Of a DNA stretch of 47,362 nt, positions 16,159 to 24,037 are shown piece by piece. Position 1 is the stretch's first letter. Every line of letters begins with the position of its first letter. A program made the position numbers and the translations under genes. The notes beneath the pieces were generated by a model, which made no database searches, had not been told where the DNA came from, and worked only from the letters and a program-made list of their open reading frames with translations. The stretch is from Actinomycetes bacterium (lineage in GTDB: Bacteria; Actinomycetota; Acidimicrobiia; Acidimicrobiales; JAKAOS01): NCBI GenBank assembly GCA_021790615.1, contig JAJYGW010000310.1, positions 1-47,362 on the forward strand, in the 5' to 3' direction.

Positions 16159-19100
16159 GTGGCAGAACGGCATCCCACTTCGTCGATCGACCGCGTCCCG
16201 GAGCCGGACGAGAAGCGCGTCCTCGCTCTAGGCCTTCAGCTCGCCAACCTCGGCTCGGGTGTCAAGGCGCGGGCTTACGAGATGACCCGGGCGACCGAGA
16301 TCCTGATGGCGTGGGCGATGCGCAAGCCCGCCTTCCAGGCGCAGCTGTTCCGGCTGGTCGACGTGTTCCCGGCGATGAGCGACCCTGCCGACACCGGCCG
16401 GCACCTCGAGGAGTACTTCGAGCGTGGCATCGCGCCGCTGCCGGTGGCCGCGGGTGCACGGCTCGCCAACCACCTGCCGCTCGGAAAGGCGATGGCATCC
16501 CGGCTCACCCGCCGGGAGGTCCGGCGGATGGCGCAGCAGTTCATCGTGGGTTCGGACGCGGCCGAGGTGGCGGCCGAGCTGCGGAAGCTGTGGATCGCCG
16601 GCACGGCCGCCACGATCGACTTGCTCGGCGAGCACACGTACTCCCATCGCGAGGCGGACGCGTACGCGGCGAGGCTGCTCGACCTCGTGTCGTCGCTCCT
16701 TGCCGAGTCCCCGGGTTGGCCCGGGCGATCGGTCCTCGAAGCGGACGACCTCGGGCCGTTGCCGCGCGTCGCGGTCTCGATCAAGCCGAGCGCCCTTGCT
16801 CCGGACTTCCACCCGCTCACGGCGGATGCCGGGATCGCGAGCGCCCGCCGGAGGCTCCTTCCGATCCTCGAGCTCGCGGCCGAGCGTGGCGCGCAGGTCT
16901 GGTTCGACATGGAGCGCTACGAGGCGAAGTCGCTCACCATCCGGCTGTTCAAGGAATTGCTGGCCGAGCCATCGCTTCTCAACCTGCACGCCGGGATCGT
17001 CGTCCAGGCGTACCTGCGGGACGCGGCCGACGACTTGTCCGAGCTCGCCATGTGGTCGAGGGAGCGCAAGGGTCTCCCCATTTCAGTCCGCCTCGTGAAA
17101 GGGGCGTACTGGGACACCGAGACCATCGTCGCCGACGCCGCCGGCTGGCCGGCGCCGGTGTTCGAGCACAAGGGCGAGACAGACCTCAACTACGAGCTGT
17201 GCACCCGCATCCTGCACGCACACCACGGCTACGTGCGCGCCGCATTCGGGTCGCACAACCTCCGCTCCCTCGCGTATGCCATGGCGACCGCAGAGGCGGC
17301 CGGCGTCCCGGAGGAAGGCTACGAGCTCCAGCTCCTCTACGGGATGGCCGAGCCCGTCCACGAGGCGGTACGACGGCTCGGCAGGCGGCTGCGGGTGTAC
17401 GCCCCGATGGGCGAGCTCGTCCCGGGGATGGCGTACCTTGTGCGGCGGCTGCTCGAGAACACGTCGCAGAACAGCTTCGTCCGGCATCGTTTCGCCGAGG
17501 GAAAGGACCTCGAAGAGCTGCTCGCCCGGCCGGTCCTGGCGGAAAAGGCACCGTCGTCGCTGCGGTCGCTGCTCCCGAGGTCCAAGCCCGGCAAGGTCAC
17601 GATGCCCGATGTCCCGGCGATGCAGGCGCACCCGGAGATCGCCGTGCGGCCCGCCACGGATGCGTCCAGCCCGTCGCCGTACCAGCCCGAGCCGCTGGCC
17701 GAGTGGTTCGTGCCGGAGGTGCGCTCCTCGATGGCCCAGGCGATCGAGACCTTCGGACGCGCTCTCGACCTGTACGTGCCGGCTCGCATCGCTGGCAAGG
17801 AGATCCAGACGGACCGGAGGATCTTCTCCGTCGACCCGGCTGATCCGGCGGTGACCGTCGCGACGTCTGCATGTTGCGGCCGTCGCGAGATCGAGGCGGC
17901 CGTGGCTTCGGCCGAGGGGGCCTACTACGAGTGGTCCCGCCGGCCGGCGACCGAGCGTGCCGCGATCATGTTCAAAGCGGCGCAGTGGTTGCGGGAACGA
18001 CGGTTCGACGTGGCCGCGCTGCAGGTGTTCGAGGCGGGCAAGGGCTGGTCGGAGGCCGACGGCGACGTCTGCGAAGCGATCGACTACCTCGAGTACTACG
18101 GCCGGATCGCAATCGACATGGAGAGGGGCGGCCGGGTGCAGTCGCCGCCCGGTGAGTCGAACCGCCTGACATACCGCGGCCGTGGCGTGGCCGCCGTGAT
18201 CTCGCCGTGGAACTTCCCGCTCGCCATCCCGACGGGCATGACGGCCGGCGCGCTCGTCACCGGCAACACCGTCGTGCTGAAGCCGGCGGAGCAGACGCCC
18301 GCTACGGCGCAGATGCTCGTGCGCGCTCTCCACGAAGCCGGGCTGCCAGACGGTGTCCTCAACTTCGTGCCGGCGATCGGGGAGGAGGTCGGCGACGCGC
18401 TCGTGACCCATCCGTCGGTCTGTCTCGTCGCCTTCACCGGCTCGAAGGCCGTCGGGCTGCATTTGAACAAGATCGGCGCCCGCGTGGTTCCCGGCCAGCG
18501 CGAGGTCCGCCGGGTGTTCGCCGAGATGGGCGGGAAGAACGCCCTCGTCGTCGACTCGGACGCCGACCTCGACGTGGCCGTCCCCGCCGCTATCCAGTCG
18601 TCGTTCGGCTTCGCCGGCCAACGGTGTTCGGCCGCGTCGCGGGTGATCGTGGTCGACGAGGTGCACGACGCGTTCGTCGAACGTTTCGTAGAGGCGGCCC
18701 GGGCGCTCACGATCGGCCCGACGCGGGAGATGGGAACGGAGATGGGTCCTGTCATCGACGAGGACGCTTTGAAGCGGATCCGCACCTGGCAGGAGCGTGC
18801 TCCTCACTTCGGCCAGGTCCTCCTGCTCCGGGAGGACCTTCCGGACCGCGGCTACTTCGTCGGGCCGACCATCGTCGACGGTGTCGACCCGTCGTCCGAG
18901 CTGGCGCAGACGGAGATCTTCGGCCCGGTCGTCGCCGTCATGTCGGCCCCCTCCTTCGAGGCGGCGATCACGATGGCCAACTCGGTCGAGTACGCCCTCA
19001 CGGCCGGGGTGATCTCACGATCCCCGGGCAACATCCGCTTGGCAGCAGAGGAGCTTCGCGCCGGCAACATCTACATCAACCGCACGATCACGGGCGCCGT

Positions 19101-19254
19101 CGTCGGACGCCAGCCGTTCGGCGGCTACGGGATGTCCGGGTTCGGGCAGAAGGCCGGCGGCCCGGATTACCTGTTCCAGTTCGTCGAGCCGCGGGTGGTG
19201 AGCGAGAACATGATGCGGCAGGGTTTTGCGCCGGGAGCGGAGCAGGGGGCCTGA
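16159..19254 (+). CDS. putA: Bifunctional proline dehydrogenase / L-glutamate-gamma-semialdehyde dehydrogenase
   Basis: A roughly 1031-aa fused enzyme oxidises proline to glutamate. The N-terminal half is the FAD-dependent proline dehydrogenase barrel, with SVRLVKGAYWDTE and the RVYAPMGELVPGMAYLVRRL block. The C-terminal half is the NAD-dependent aldehyde dehydrogenase, with SPWNFPLAIP, catalytic E789 in EMGGKN and C823 in FAGQRCSAASR. There is no N-terminal ribbon-helix-helix, so it should not autoregulate as E. coli PutA does. ATG 16108 would leave only 11 bases to the divergent phoU start and lacks any initiation signal. It ends 10 bases from the convergent E1 gene. Confidence 0.94.
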   Translation: MAERHPTSSIDRVPEPDEKRVLALGLQLANLGSGVKARAYEMTRATEILMAWAMRKPAFQAQLFRLVDVFPAMSDPADTGRHLEEYFERGIAPLPVAAGARLANHLPLGKAMASRLTRREVRRMAQQFIVGSDAAEVAAELRKLWIAGTAATIDLLGEHTYSHREADAYAARLLDLVSSLLAESPGWPGRSVLEADDLGPLPRVAVSIKPSALAPDFHPLTADAGIASARRRLLPILELAAERGAQVWFDMERYEAKSLTIRLFKELLAEPSLLNLHAGIVVQAYLRDAADDLSELAMWSRERKGLPISVRLVKGAYWDTETIVADAAGWPAPVFEHKGETDLNYELCTRILHAHHGYVRAAFGSHNLRSLAYAMATAEAAGVPEEGYELQLLYGMAEPVHEAVRRLGRRLRVYAPMGELVPGMAYLVRRLLENTSQNSFVRHRFAEGKDLEELLARPVLAEKAPSSLRSLLPRSKPGKVTMPDVPAMQAHPEIAVRPATDASSPSPYQPEPLAEWFVPEVRSSMAQAIETFGRALDLYVPARIAGKEIQTDRRIFSVDPADPAVTVATSACCGRREIEAAVASAEGAYYEWSRRPATERAAIMFKAAQWLRERRFDVAALQVFEAGKGWSEADGDVCEAIDYLEYYGRIAIDMERGGRVQSPPGESNRLTYRGRGVAAVISPWNFPLAIPTGMTAGALVTGNTVVLKPAEQTPATAQMLVRALHEAGLPDGVLNFVPAIGEEVGDALVTHPSVCLVAFTGSKAVGLHLNKIGARVVPGQREVRRVFAEMGGKNALVVDSDADLDVAVPAAIQSSFGFAGQRCSAASRVIVVDEVHDAFVERFVEAARALTIGPTREMGTEMGPVIDEDALKRIRTWQERAPHFGQVLLLREDLPDRGYFVGPTIVDGVDPSSELAQTEIFGPVVAVMSAPSFEAAITMANSVEYALTAGVISRSPGNIRLAAEELRAGNIYINRTITGAVVGRQPFGGYGMSGFGQKAGGPDYLFQFVEPRVVSENMMRQGFAPGAEQGA

Positions 19255-19264
19255 GCCGGCTGCC

Positions 19265-21547
19265 TCAGAACTTCGCGAGCTCTCGCGCCGCCTGCTCGAT
19301 GTCGTCCACCTGGGGGAGGATCGCCGACTCGAGCGTGGGCTCGTAGGCCACGAACGTGTCGGTGGCGGCGACCCGCCGCACAGGCGCGTCGAGGTGCTCG
19401 AAACACTCATCGGCCGCGAACGCCGCTATCTCCCCGCCGAAACCGGCCGTCATCACGTCCTCGTGGACGACGAGGAGTCTCGACGTCTTCGCGACCGTCG
19501 CCGCGACAGCTTCCCGGTCCCAGGGCACGATGGTGCGGAGGTCGATGACCTCCGTCTCGATGCCGTCTTCGGCGAGCCGTGCGGCGGCGTCGAGGGACTT
19601 CTGGACCGTCGCACCCCATGCCACGATCGAGAGGTCCCTGCCTTCGCGCCGTGTCGCCGCCTTGCCGAGCGGCAACACGTAGTCCGAGGGCGGGAACGGG
19701 TCCATGGCGTACTTCTGGCGGAACAGGTGCTTGTGCTCGAGGAAGAGCACGGGGTCCTGGCACCTGAAGGCTGCCCGGAGCAGCCCGGCCGCGTCGGCGG
19801 CCCGGGACGGGAAGATGATGATCAGGCCCGGGATGTGAGCGAAGATGGACTCGCCGCACTGAGAGTGCCAGAGCGAGCCGCCTCGGACGTAGCCGCCGAT
19901 GGCGACACGGATCACCAACGGCACGCAGAAACGCCCCTCCGACCGCCACCGCGCCGTCGCCGCCTCGGCGCGGATCTGATGCATGGCCGGCCAGATGTAG
20001 TCGAAGAATTGGATCTCGGCGCAGGGCCGGAGACCGCGGAGGGCCTGACCGATGCCGCGACCGATGATATTCGCCTCCGCGAGGGGAGTGTTGTAGCAGC
20101 GCGCGACCCCGAAGGTCTTCTGCAGGCCGTGGGTCGTCCCGAAGACGCCGCCCTTGCCCTCGACTTTGTCGACGACCTCCTCGGGCGCGTCGGCGACGTC
20201 CTCGCCGAAGACCCGGATCCGCTCGTCCGCCGCCATGAGCTCGTACAAGGTGAGCCGGATGGCGTCTGCGATGCCGACCGCCTCGCCCTTGGCGACGGCG
20301 TCGACCCTCGGGTCGGCCTCGTGCGGGGCACCGGTCGCGGTGCCCGGGTGGCCTGGGTCGTCGATGACCGGCACCGCGAGGACGTGGTCGGTCACCTTCG
20401 ACGGGTCCGGCCGGGCGGCGGCGAGCGCTTCGCGGGCCATCTCGGCGACGAGCTGGCGTGCATCGTCACGGATCTGCTGCGCCTCCTCTGAGGTCAGCAC
20501 ACCGCCGCGCACAAGCTGGTGCTCGAGCCGGAGGATCGGATCGTGGCCGGCCTCTTCCTGGAGCTCTTCCCGGGACCGGTACTTCGCCTGGGTGTCCTGG
20601 GAGGAGTGGGAGTAGGGGCGGGTGACGGTGGCATGGATTAGGCCCGGACCCTCCCCGGCGCGGACGCGGGCGATCGCCTGCGCTCCCTTCTGGCGAGCGG
20701 TGAAGTAGTCGCAGCCGTCGAACTTCGTGATGGCGAGGCCCCGGAAGCCCCGGACGAGCTCGGAGATCGGTGCCGGCGCCTGGTCGGACGCTCGGACAGA
20801 GATGGCGTACCCGTTGTCGGCGACGAGGAACAGCACCGGGAGGTGCAGCCTGCAGGCGGTGTTGAGGCTCTCCCAGAACTCGCCCTCGGAGGTCGCGCCC
20901 TCGCCGAGGGAGACGTAGGTGACCTCGTCTCCGAACGCAGTGCAGCCGGCCAGGCTCTGGCGGGGCGCGATGTAACGGGCCGCCTCGGCGCACCCGACGG
21001 CGGGAAGGCACTGACTGCCTGTCGGGCTCGTCTGGGAGACGATGTTCAGCTTGGCGTTCCCCCAGTGCGACGGCATCTGCCGGCCCCCCGAGTTCGGGTC
21101 CTCGGCCGAGCCGACCGCCTGCAGCAGGATCTCCTTCGGGGTCACCCCCAACCCGAGGCAGAGAGCCTGATCCCGGTAGTAGGGGAAGAACCAGTCGTAT
21201 CCCGGCCGGAGGGAGCGGGCGAGTGCCAGGAGGAGAATCTCGTGACCCGCGCCGGAGATCTGGAAGAAGACCCTCGACTGCTTCTGGAGGGTGATCTCGC
21301 GATCGTCGATGGACCGTGAGATGCAGGCGAGGCGGAAGTCCTCGATCAACTCCTCGCGACTGATGCCGCGGTACTGGCCAGGATCGTCCTTGCCCTGCAC
21401 GGTCGACTTGCCGTTGGCGGTTGCATGCCTGCTCGCGACTGACCCGTCCTCACTGCCTCTCGTCGTGGTCAGCGATGGGTCTACGTCCACCTCGGCATCG
21501 GCCTCGGTGCCCGAGACACGCCGTCCGCCTCTCGACAGTCTGGCCAT
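19265..21547 (-). CDS. Fused alpha-beta branched-chain 2-oxoacid dehydrogenase E1 component
   Basis: The 760-aa thiamine-diphosphate enzyme carries both E1 subunits in one chain: alpha (about 60-385) and transketolase-like beta (about 425-758). The ThDP/Mg motif reads GEGATSEGE (215-223) and ends at DNGYAIS (244-250); the first Asp of the classic GDG is Glu, as I recall for fused relatives. Other alpha motifs are YYRDQALCLGLG and GGRQMPSHWG; beta motifs include FGEDVADAPE, FFDYIWPAMHQIR and PVLFLEHKHLFRQKYAMDP. The start ATG 21547 has a strong AAAGGAG site 6 nt upstream, so this gene is not leaderless. E2 and E3 genes are not in the window. The likely role is valine/leucine/isoleucine oxo-acid oxidation. 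Confidence 0.9.
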   Translation of the reverse strand: MARLSRGGRRVSGTEADAEVDVDPSLTTTRGSEDGSVASRHATANGKSTVQGKDDPGQYRGISREELIEDFRLACISRSIDDREITLQKQSRVFFQISGAGHEILLLALARSLRPGYDWFFPYYRDQALCLGLGVTPKEILLQAVGSAEDPNSGGRQMPSHWGNAKLNIVSQTSPTGSQCLPAVGCAEAARYIAPRQSLAGCTAFGDEVTYVSLGEGATSEGEFWESLNTACRLHLPVLFLVADNGYAISVRASDQAPAPISELVRGFRGLAITKFDGCDYFTARQKGAQAIARVRAGEGPGLIHATVTRPYSHSSQDTQAKYRSREELQEEAGHDPILRLEHQLVRGGVLTSEEAQQIRDDARQLVAEMAREALAAARPDPSKVTDHVLAVPVIDDPGHPGTATGAPHEADPRVDAVAKGEAVGIADAIRLTLYELMAADERIRVFGEDVADAPEEVVDKVEGKGGVFGTTHGLQKTFGVARCYNTPLAEANIIGRGIGQALRGLRPCAEIQFFDYIWPAMHQIRAEAATARWRSEGRFCVPLVIRVAIGGYVRGGSLWHSQCGESIFAHIPGLIIIFPSRAADAAGLLRAAFRCQDPVLFLEHKHLFRQKYAMDPFPPSDYVLPLGKAATRREGRDLSIVAWGATVQKSLDAAARLAEDGIETEVIDLRTIVPWDREAVAATVAKTSRLLVVHEDVMTAGFGGEIAAFAADECFEHLDAPVRRVAATDTFVAYEPTLESAILPQVDDIEQAARELAKF

Positions 21548-21612
21548 CACGACTCCTTTTGCGGGCACCACGCCGGGCCCGATCGTGTTGCGGGCGCAGG
21601 CTCGCCCCGTCG

Positions 21613-21634
21613 ACGCCCTCACCTTAGAGGGCGT
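21613..21634 (-). promoter_or_regulatory. Inverted repeat overlapping a candidate -10 upstream of the E1 gene
   Basis: ACGCCCTC and GAGGGCGT form a perfect 8-bp inverted repeat around a 6-base loop. Read on the minus strand the loop is TAAGGT, a good -10 hexamer, which would give a leader of about 65 nt before the E1 gene. It may be an operator covering the promoter. Since it lies 30-51 bases after the upstream gene's stop, it could instead be a terminator hairpin lacking a T-run. Confidence 0.4.
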
Positions 21635-21663
21635 GGACATCCGTGAATCGCAACCCCGGCCTC

Positions 21664-22617
21664 TCAGATACCCGCCTCTGCCCCGCTGAGAACGGTCCTG
21701 AGCTCGCTGAGCACGGCCTCCGGGCAGGAGTCGATCTGTCCAGCGGAGAAGCGCAGCGTCCGCCAACCCGCCTTGGCCGCCCGCACGTCGCGCGCACGGT
21801 CTCGCCGCTGAGCTCGCATGCCGGAGTGCCAACGCCGGCCGTCGACCTCGACGATGAGCCACGCCGCCGGCCAGGCGAAGTCGGCGCGCCCGATCAGTCC
21901 GCCCTGGGGTCCCCGTATCTCGAGTTGAGGCACCGGGTGCGGTATCTCGTGGGCAGCGATCAGGCGGCGGAACTGGCGCTCAGCCCAGCTCTCCGTCTTG
22001 CCGACCTCGAGGACTGTGGCCCGCTCGAGCGCTTCCCTCAGCGCTGGTGCCCCCCGTACCTTCCGGTGCCGCGGGTCGCGGAGGAACTGTTCGATCGCAT
22101 CGGCTCGGACCCGCCTCAGCGCGAGCAGCTCGCCGAGCACCTCGTCGAGTTCGTCGGCTCGCTCCACTGCAGCGAGGTCGAGGAGCGTCCTCGCCGGCAT
22201 CGTCGCTGGAATCGGACCGACTCGGCAGCGCTCCCGTGCCGGCAGGAACCGTGTGAGGTGCACGACGACGCGGCTGCCCAGCAGCTGGAACGGTCGGACG
22301 CAGTCCGAGCGTGCGACCAGGAGGTCGATCGGGGCTGGCGGTGCGCCTTCGATGAAGAGGGCGCTGGCCGTCCGATGAGATGCCACCGAGCCCTTCACTG
22401 ACAGGGTGGCTGCCATCACGGTCCCCTGCCAGTCCAGCCTGGACGCTGCGTGCGCGTACACGCCGTACCCGATGCGCCGGATGTAGCCGTGCCGGAGCAG
22501 CTGCTCGAGCCGTGTGCGCGTGACGCCGAGGGCTTCTGCCTGGTGGCGGGTCGCGACCCCGAGGTGCGATCCCATCAGGTGGAACAATCTCCGCTCCGCG
22601 CCACGGTCGAGGCTCAT
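21664..22617 (-). CDS. AbiEi-like antitoxin domain fused to DUF559 (PD-(D/E)XK-like) domain
   Basis: The 317-aa protein has an N-terminal winged helix (about 8-60: GVATRHQAEALGVTRTRLEQ and HGYIRRIGYGVYAHA), resembling the AbiEi-type transcriptional regulator/antitoxin domain. The C-terminal region (about 215-310) contains GRADFAWPAAWLIVEVDGRR and RDVRAAKAGWRTLRFS, the pattern of DUF559, a Vsr-like nuclease fold with D...ExD/H residues. The combination is common in actinobacteria. Function is unproven: stand-alone regulator, antitoxin without partner, or DNA-acting enzyme. No AbiEii nucleotidyltransferase toxin lies nearby. Direct repeats in its promoter region would suit self-regulation. Confidence 0.7.
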   Translation of the reverse strand: MSLDRGAERRLFHLMGSHLGVATRHQAEALGVTRTRLEQLLRHGYIRRIGYGVYAHAASRLDWQGTVMAATLSVKGSVASHRTASALFIEGAPPAPIDLLVARSDCVRPFQLLGSRVVVHLTRFLPARERCRVGPIPATMPARTLLDLAAVERADELDEVLGELLALRRVRADAIEQFLRDPRHRKVRGAPALREALERATVLEVGKTESWAERQFRRLIAAHEIPHPVPQLEIRGPQGGLIGRADFAWPAAWLIVEVDGRRWHSGMRAQRRDRARDVRAAKAGWRTLRFSAGQIDSCPEAVLSELRTVLSGAEAGI

Positions 22618-22641
22618 GCGGTGGAGTGTCCATGACGGCCT

Positions 22642-22661
22642 TACCGTTCTGCCTACCGTTC
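22642..22661. repeat. Direct repeat TACCGTTC x2 (12-base period)
   Basis: Copies at 22642-22649 and 22654-22661, one helical turn apart, 25-44 bases upstream of the AbiEi-like start codon. They could be an autoregulatory operator. Confidence 0.5.
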
Positions 22662-22742
22662 CGTTCCCGCGGACCTACCGCCTGCACCGACGTCGGAGCG
22701 TGGTTGGTCAGCATCCGTGCCGGTCCGTTCTCCTTCCTTTTT

Positions 22743-22776
22743 GGGTGGCGATTGGGTGGCGATTTCGGGTGGCGAT
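22743..22776. repeat. Three direct repeats of GGGTGGCGAT
   Basis: Perfect copies at 22743-22752, 22754-22763 and 22767-22776, separated by T and TTC. The spacing of 11 and 13 bases is near one DNA turn, an iteron-like arrangement. They end 5 bases before the 44-base palindrome. Confidence 0.75.
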
Positions 22777-22781
22777 CCCGT

Positions 22782-22825
22782 CTGTCACGAAACTTGGCAG
22801 GGCATGCCTGCAAGTTCCGTGACAG
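22782..22825. repeat. 44-base near-perfect palindrome
   Basis: Outer arms CTGTCACG / CGTGACAG pair perfectly. After one A-C mismatch, AACTTG pairs with CAAGTT; then, with one bulged G, CAGG pairs with CCTG around a short GCAT-containing loop. No T-run follows on either strand, so a simple terminator is unlikely. It may be an operator, a protein-binding site or an element remnant. Confidence 0.75.
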
Positions 22826-22908
22826 GTCCCGATTGGTGCGAAAAGCGGCGGCGCAACGGACTGGGCTGTGGCGGCCCTGGTGTCTGCGGAGAGGCCATGA
22901 CGGGGCCA

Positions 22909-22950
22909 TTGCTCCTGGATGACACAAGTTCCTAGACTGATGCGTCAGTC
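22909..22950 (+). promoter_or_regulatory. Promoter with palindromic operator upstream of the acyl-CoA operon
   Basis: TTGCTC (22909-22914) and TAGACT (22933-22938) are 18 bases apart, as a -35/-10 pair. GACTGATGCGTCAGTC (22935-22950), a palindrome with 6-bp arms and a 4-base centre, overlaps the -10 and the expected transcription start. A repressor bound there would block initiation; the TetR gene inside the operon is the natural candidate. Confidence 0.5.
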
Positions 22951-23044
22951 AACAAGGATCCGTTAGCCGAGACGGGCGCGTGCCCGCACGAACCACGAAG
23001 ACCGCACGACCCACCCCAACGAGCCACAGACTGGACGGACCGCG

Positions 23045-24037
23045 ATGCAGACGAGACTGACGGAGATGCTCGGCATCGAGCATCCGGTGATGCTGGCCGG
23101 GATGGGTGGCGTGTCGTACGCGCCACTCGTGGCGGCCGTGTCGGAGGCGGGCGGCTTCGGCTGCCTCGGCGCGTCGACGATGACGCCGCAACAGATGGTG
23201 GAGGAGATCCGCGAGGTCCGACGCAGGACTGACAAGCCCTTCGGTGTGGACTTGCTGACGGCCATGCCGGGCGACCTGGAGGGCCAGGTGCATCAGCTCA
23301 TCGAAGAGGGCGCGTCCGTCTTCGTCGCCGGCCTCGGGGTCCCCTCGCAGGTGGTCGAGCTCTGCCATGACGCCGACGTGCTCGTGATCAACATGTGCGG
23401 GAAGGTGGAGCACGCACGCCGCGCCGTCGCCGCCGGGTGCGACCTCGTGGTGGCACAGGGCACCGAAGCAGGCGGCCACACCGGCACCGTCGCCACGATG
23501 CCGCTCGTCCCCCAGATCGTGGATGCCGTCGGGGATCGGGTTCCGGTCGTCGCGGCGGGCGGGATCTTCGACGGCCGTGGGCTCGCCGCGGCACTTGCTC
23601 TCGGGGCGGTCGGCGTCTGGGTCGGCACCCGCTTCATCGCCACTCCCGAAGCGAGGGCGGTCCCGGGTTACAAGGACCGGCTGATCGCCTCGAGGGAGGA
23701 CGGCACGGTCGTGAGCAGGGCCTACTCCGGCAAGACGATGCGGGTGCTCCGCAACAGCTACACGGACTACTTCGAGCAGAACGCGAGCGAACTGCAACCC
23801 TTCCCCGCCCAGCTCGGCCGCTCCATGGGCGACAACGCCTTCCACCTCGGCGGGGGCCCGGAGACCGAGGGTGTCGAGCTCGACAAAGAGGGCCTTCCTG
23901 CAGGGCAGGGGACCGGAGCGATCGACGCCCTGATCCCGGCGGCAGAGCTGGTGCACAAGTTCGTGGCAGAAGCCGAAGAGGCGATATCCCGCATGGCCGA
24001 GGCCGCGAGCGGACAGTCCGCGCCGGTGAGTCATTGA
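23045..24037 (+). CDS. Nitronate monooxygenase family flavoprotein
   Basis: The 330-aa TIM-barrel FMN enzyme oxidises alkyl nitronates (2-nitropropane dioxygenase family). Signature blocks are EHPVMLAGMGGVSYAPLVAA, LVVAQGTEAGGHTG containing the conserved His, VPVVAAGGIFDGRG and LGAVGVWVGTRF (phosphate binding). In actinobacteria such proteins often sit in acyl-CoA operons where the true substrate is unclear; the same holds here. The ATG of the acyl-CoA dehydrogenase shares one base with this stop (TGATG), implying coupling. An operator-bearing promoter lies about 100 bases upstream, and no strong ribosome-binding site is seen at ATG 23045. Confidence 0.9.
   Translation: MQTRLTEMLGIEHPVMLAGMGGVSYAPLVAAVSEAGGFGCLGASTMTPQQMVEEIREVRRRTDKPFGVDLLTAMPGDLEGQVHQLIEEGASVFVAGLGVPSQVVELCHDADVLVINMCGKVEHARRAVAAGCDLVVAQGTEAGGHTGTVATMPLVPQIVDAVGDRVPVVAAGGIFDGRGLAAALALGAVGVWVGTRFIATPEARAVPGYKDRLIASREDGTVVSRAYSGKTMRVLRNSYTDYFEQNASELQPFPAQLGRSMGDNAFHLGGGPETEGVELDKEGLPAGQGTGAIDALIPAAELVHKFVAEAEEAISRMAEAASGQSAPVSH

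Larger units (their letters stand above)
22618..23044. other. Repeat-rich intergenic region
   Basis: These 427 bases lie between divergently transcribed genes and hold no convincing coding sequence. They contain TACCGTTC twice at 12-base spacing near the AbiEi-like gene, three GGGTGGCGAT direct repeats, a near-perfect 44-base palindrome and a promoter with a 16-base operator-like palindrome. The last ~90 bases form a long leader before the nitronate monooxygenase gene. Confidence 0.7.

Noticed and set aside
22743..22776. CRISPR-like array
   Set aside because: Only three 10-base repeats with spacers of 1 and 3 bases; there are no cas genes and no spacer-sized gaps.
22626..22922. Plus-strand ORF of 98 codons in the repeat-rich intergenic region
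   Set aside because: Composition is Arg/Trp/Gly-biased with no domain, it spans the direct repeats and the palindrome, and it has no initiation signal; the repeats explain the open frame better.
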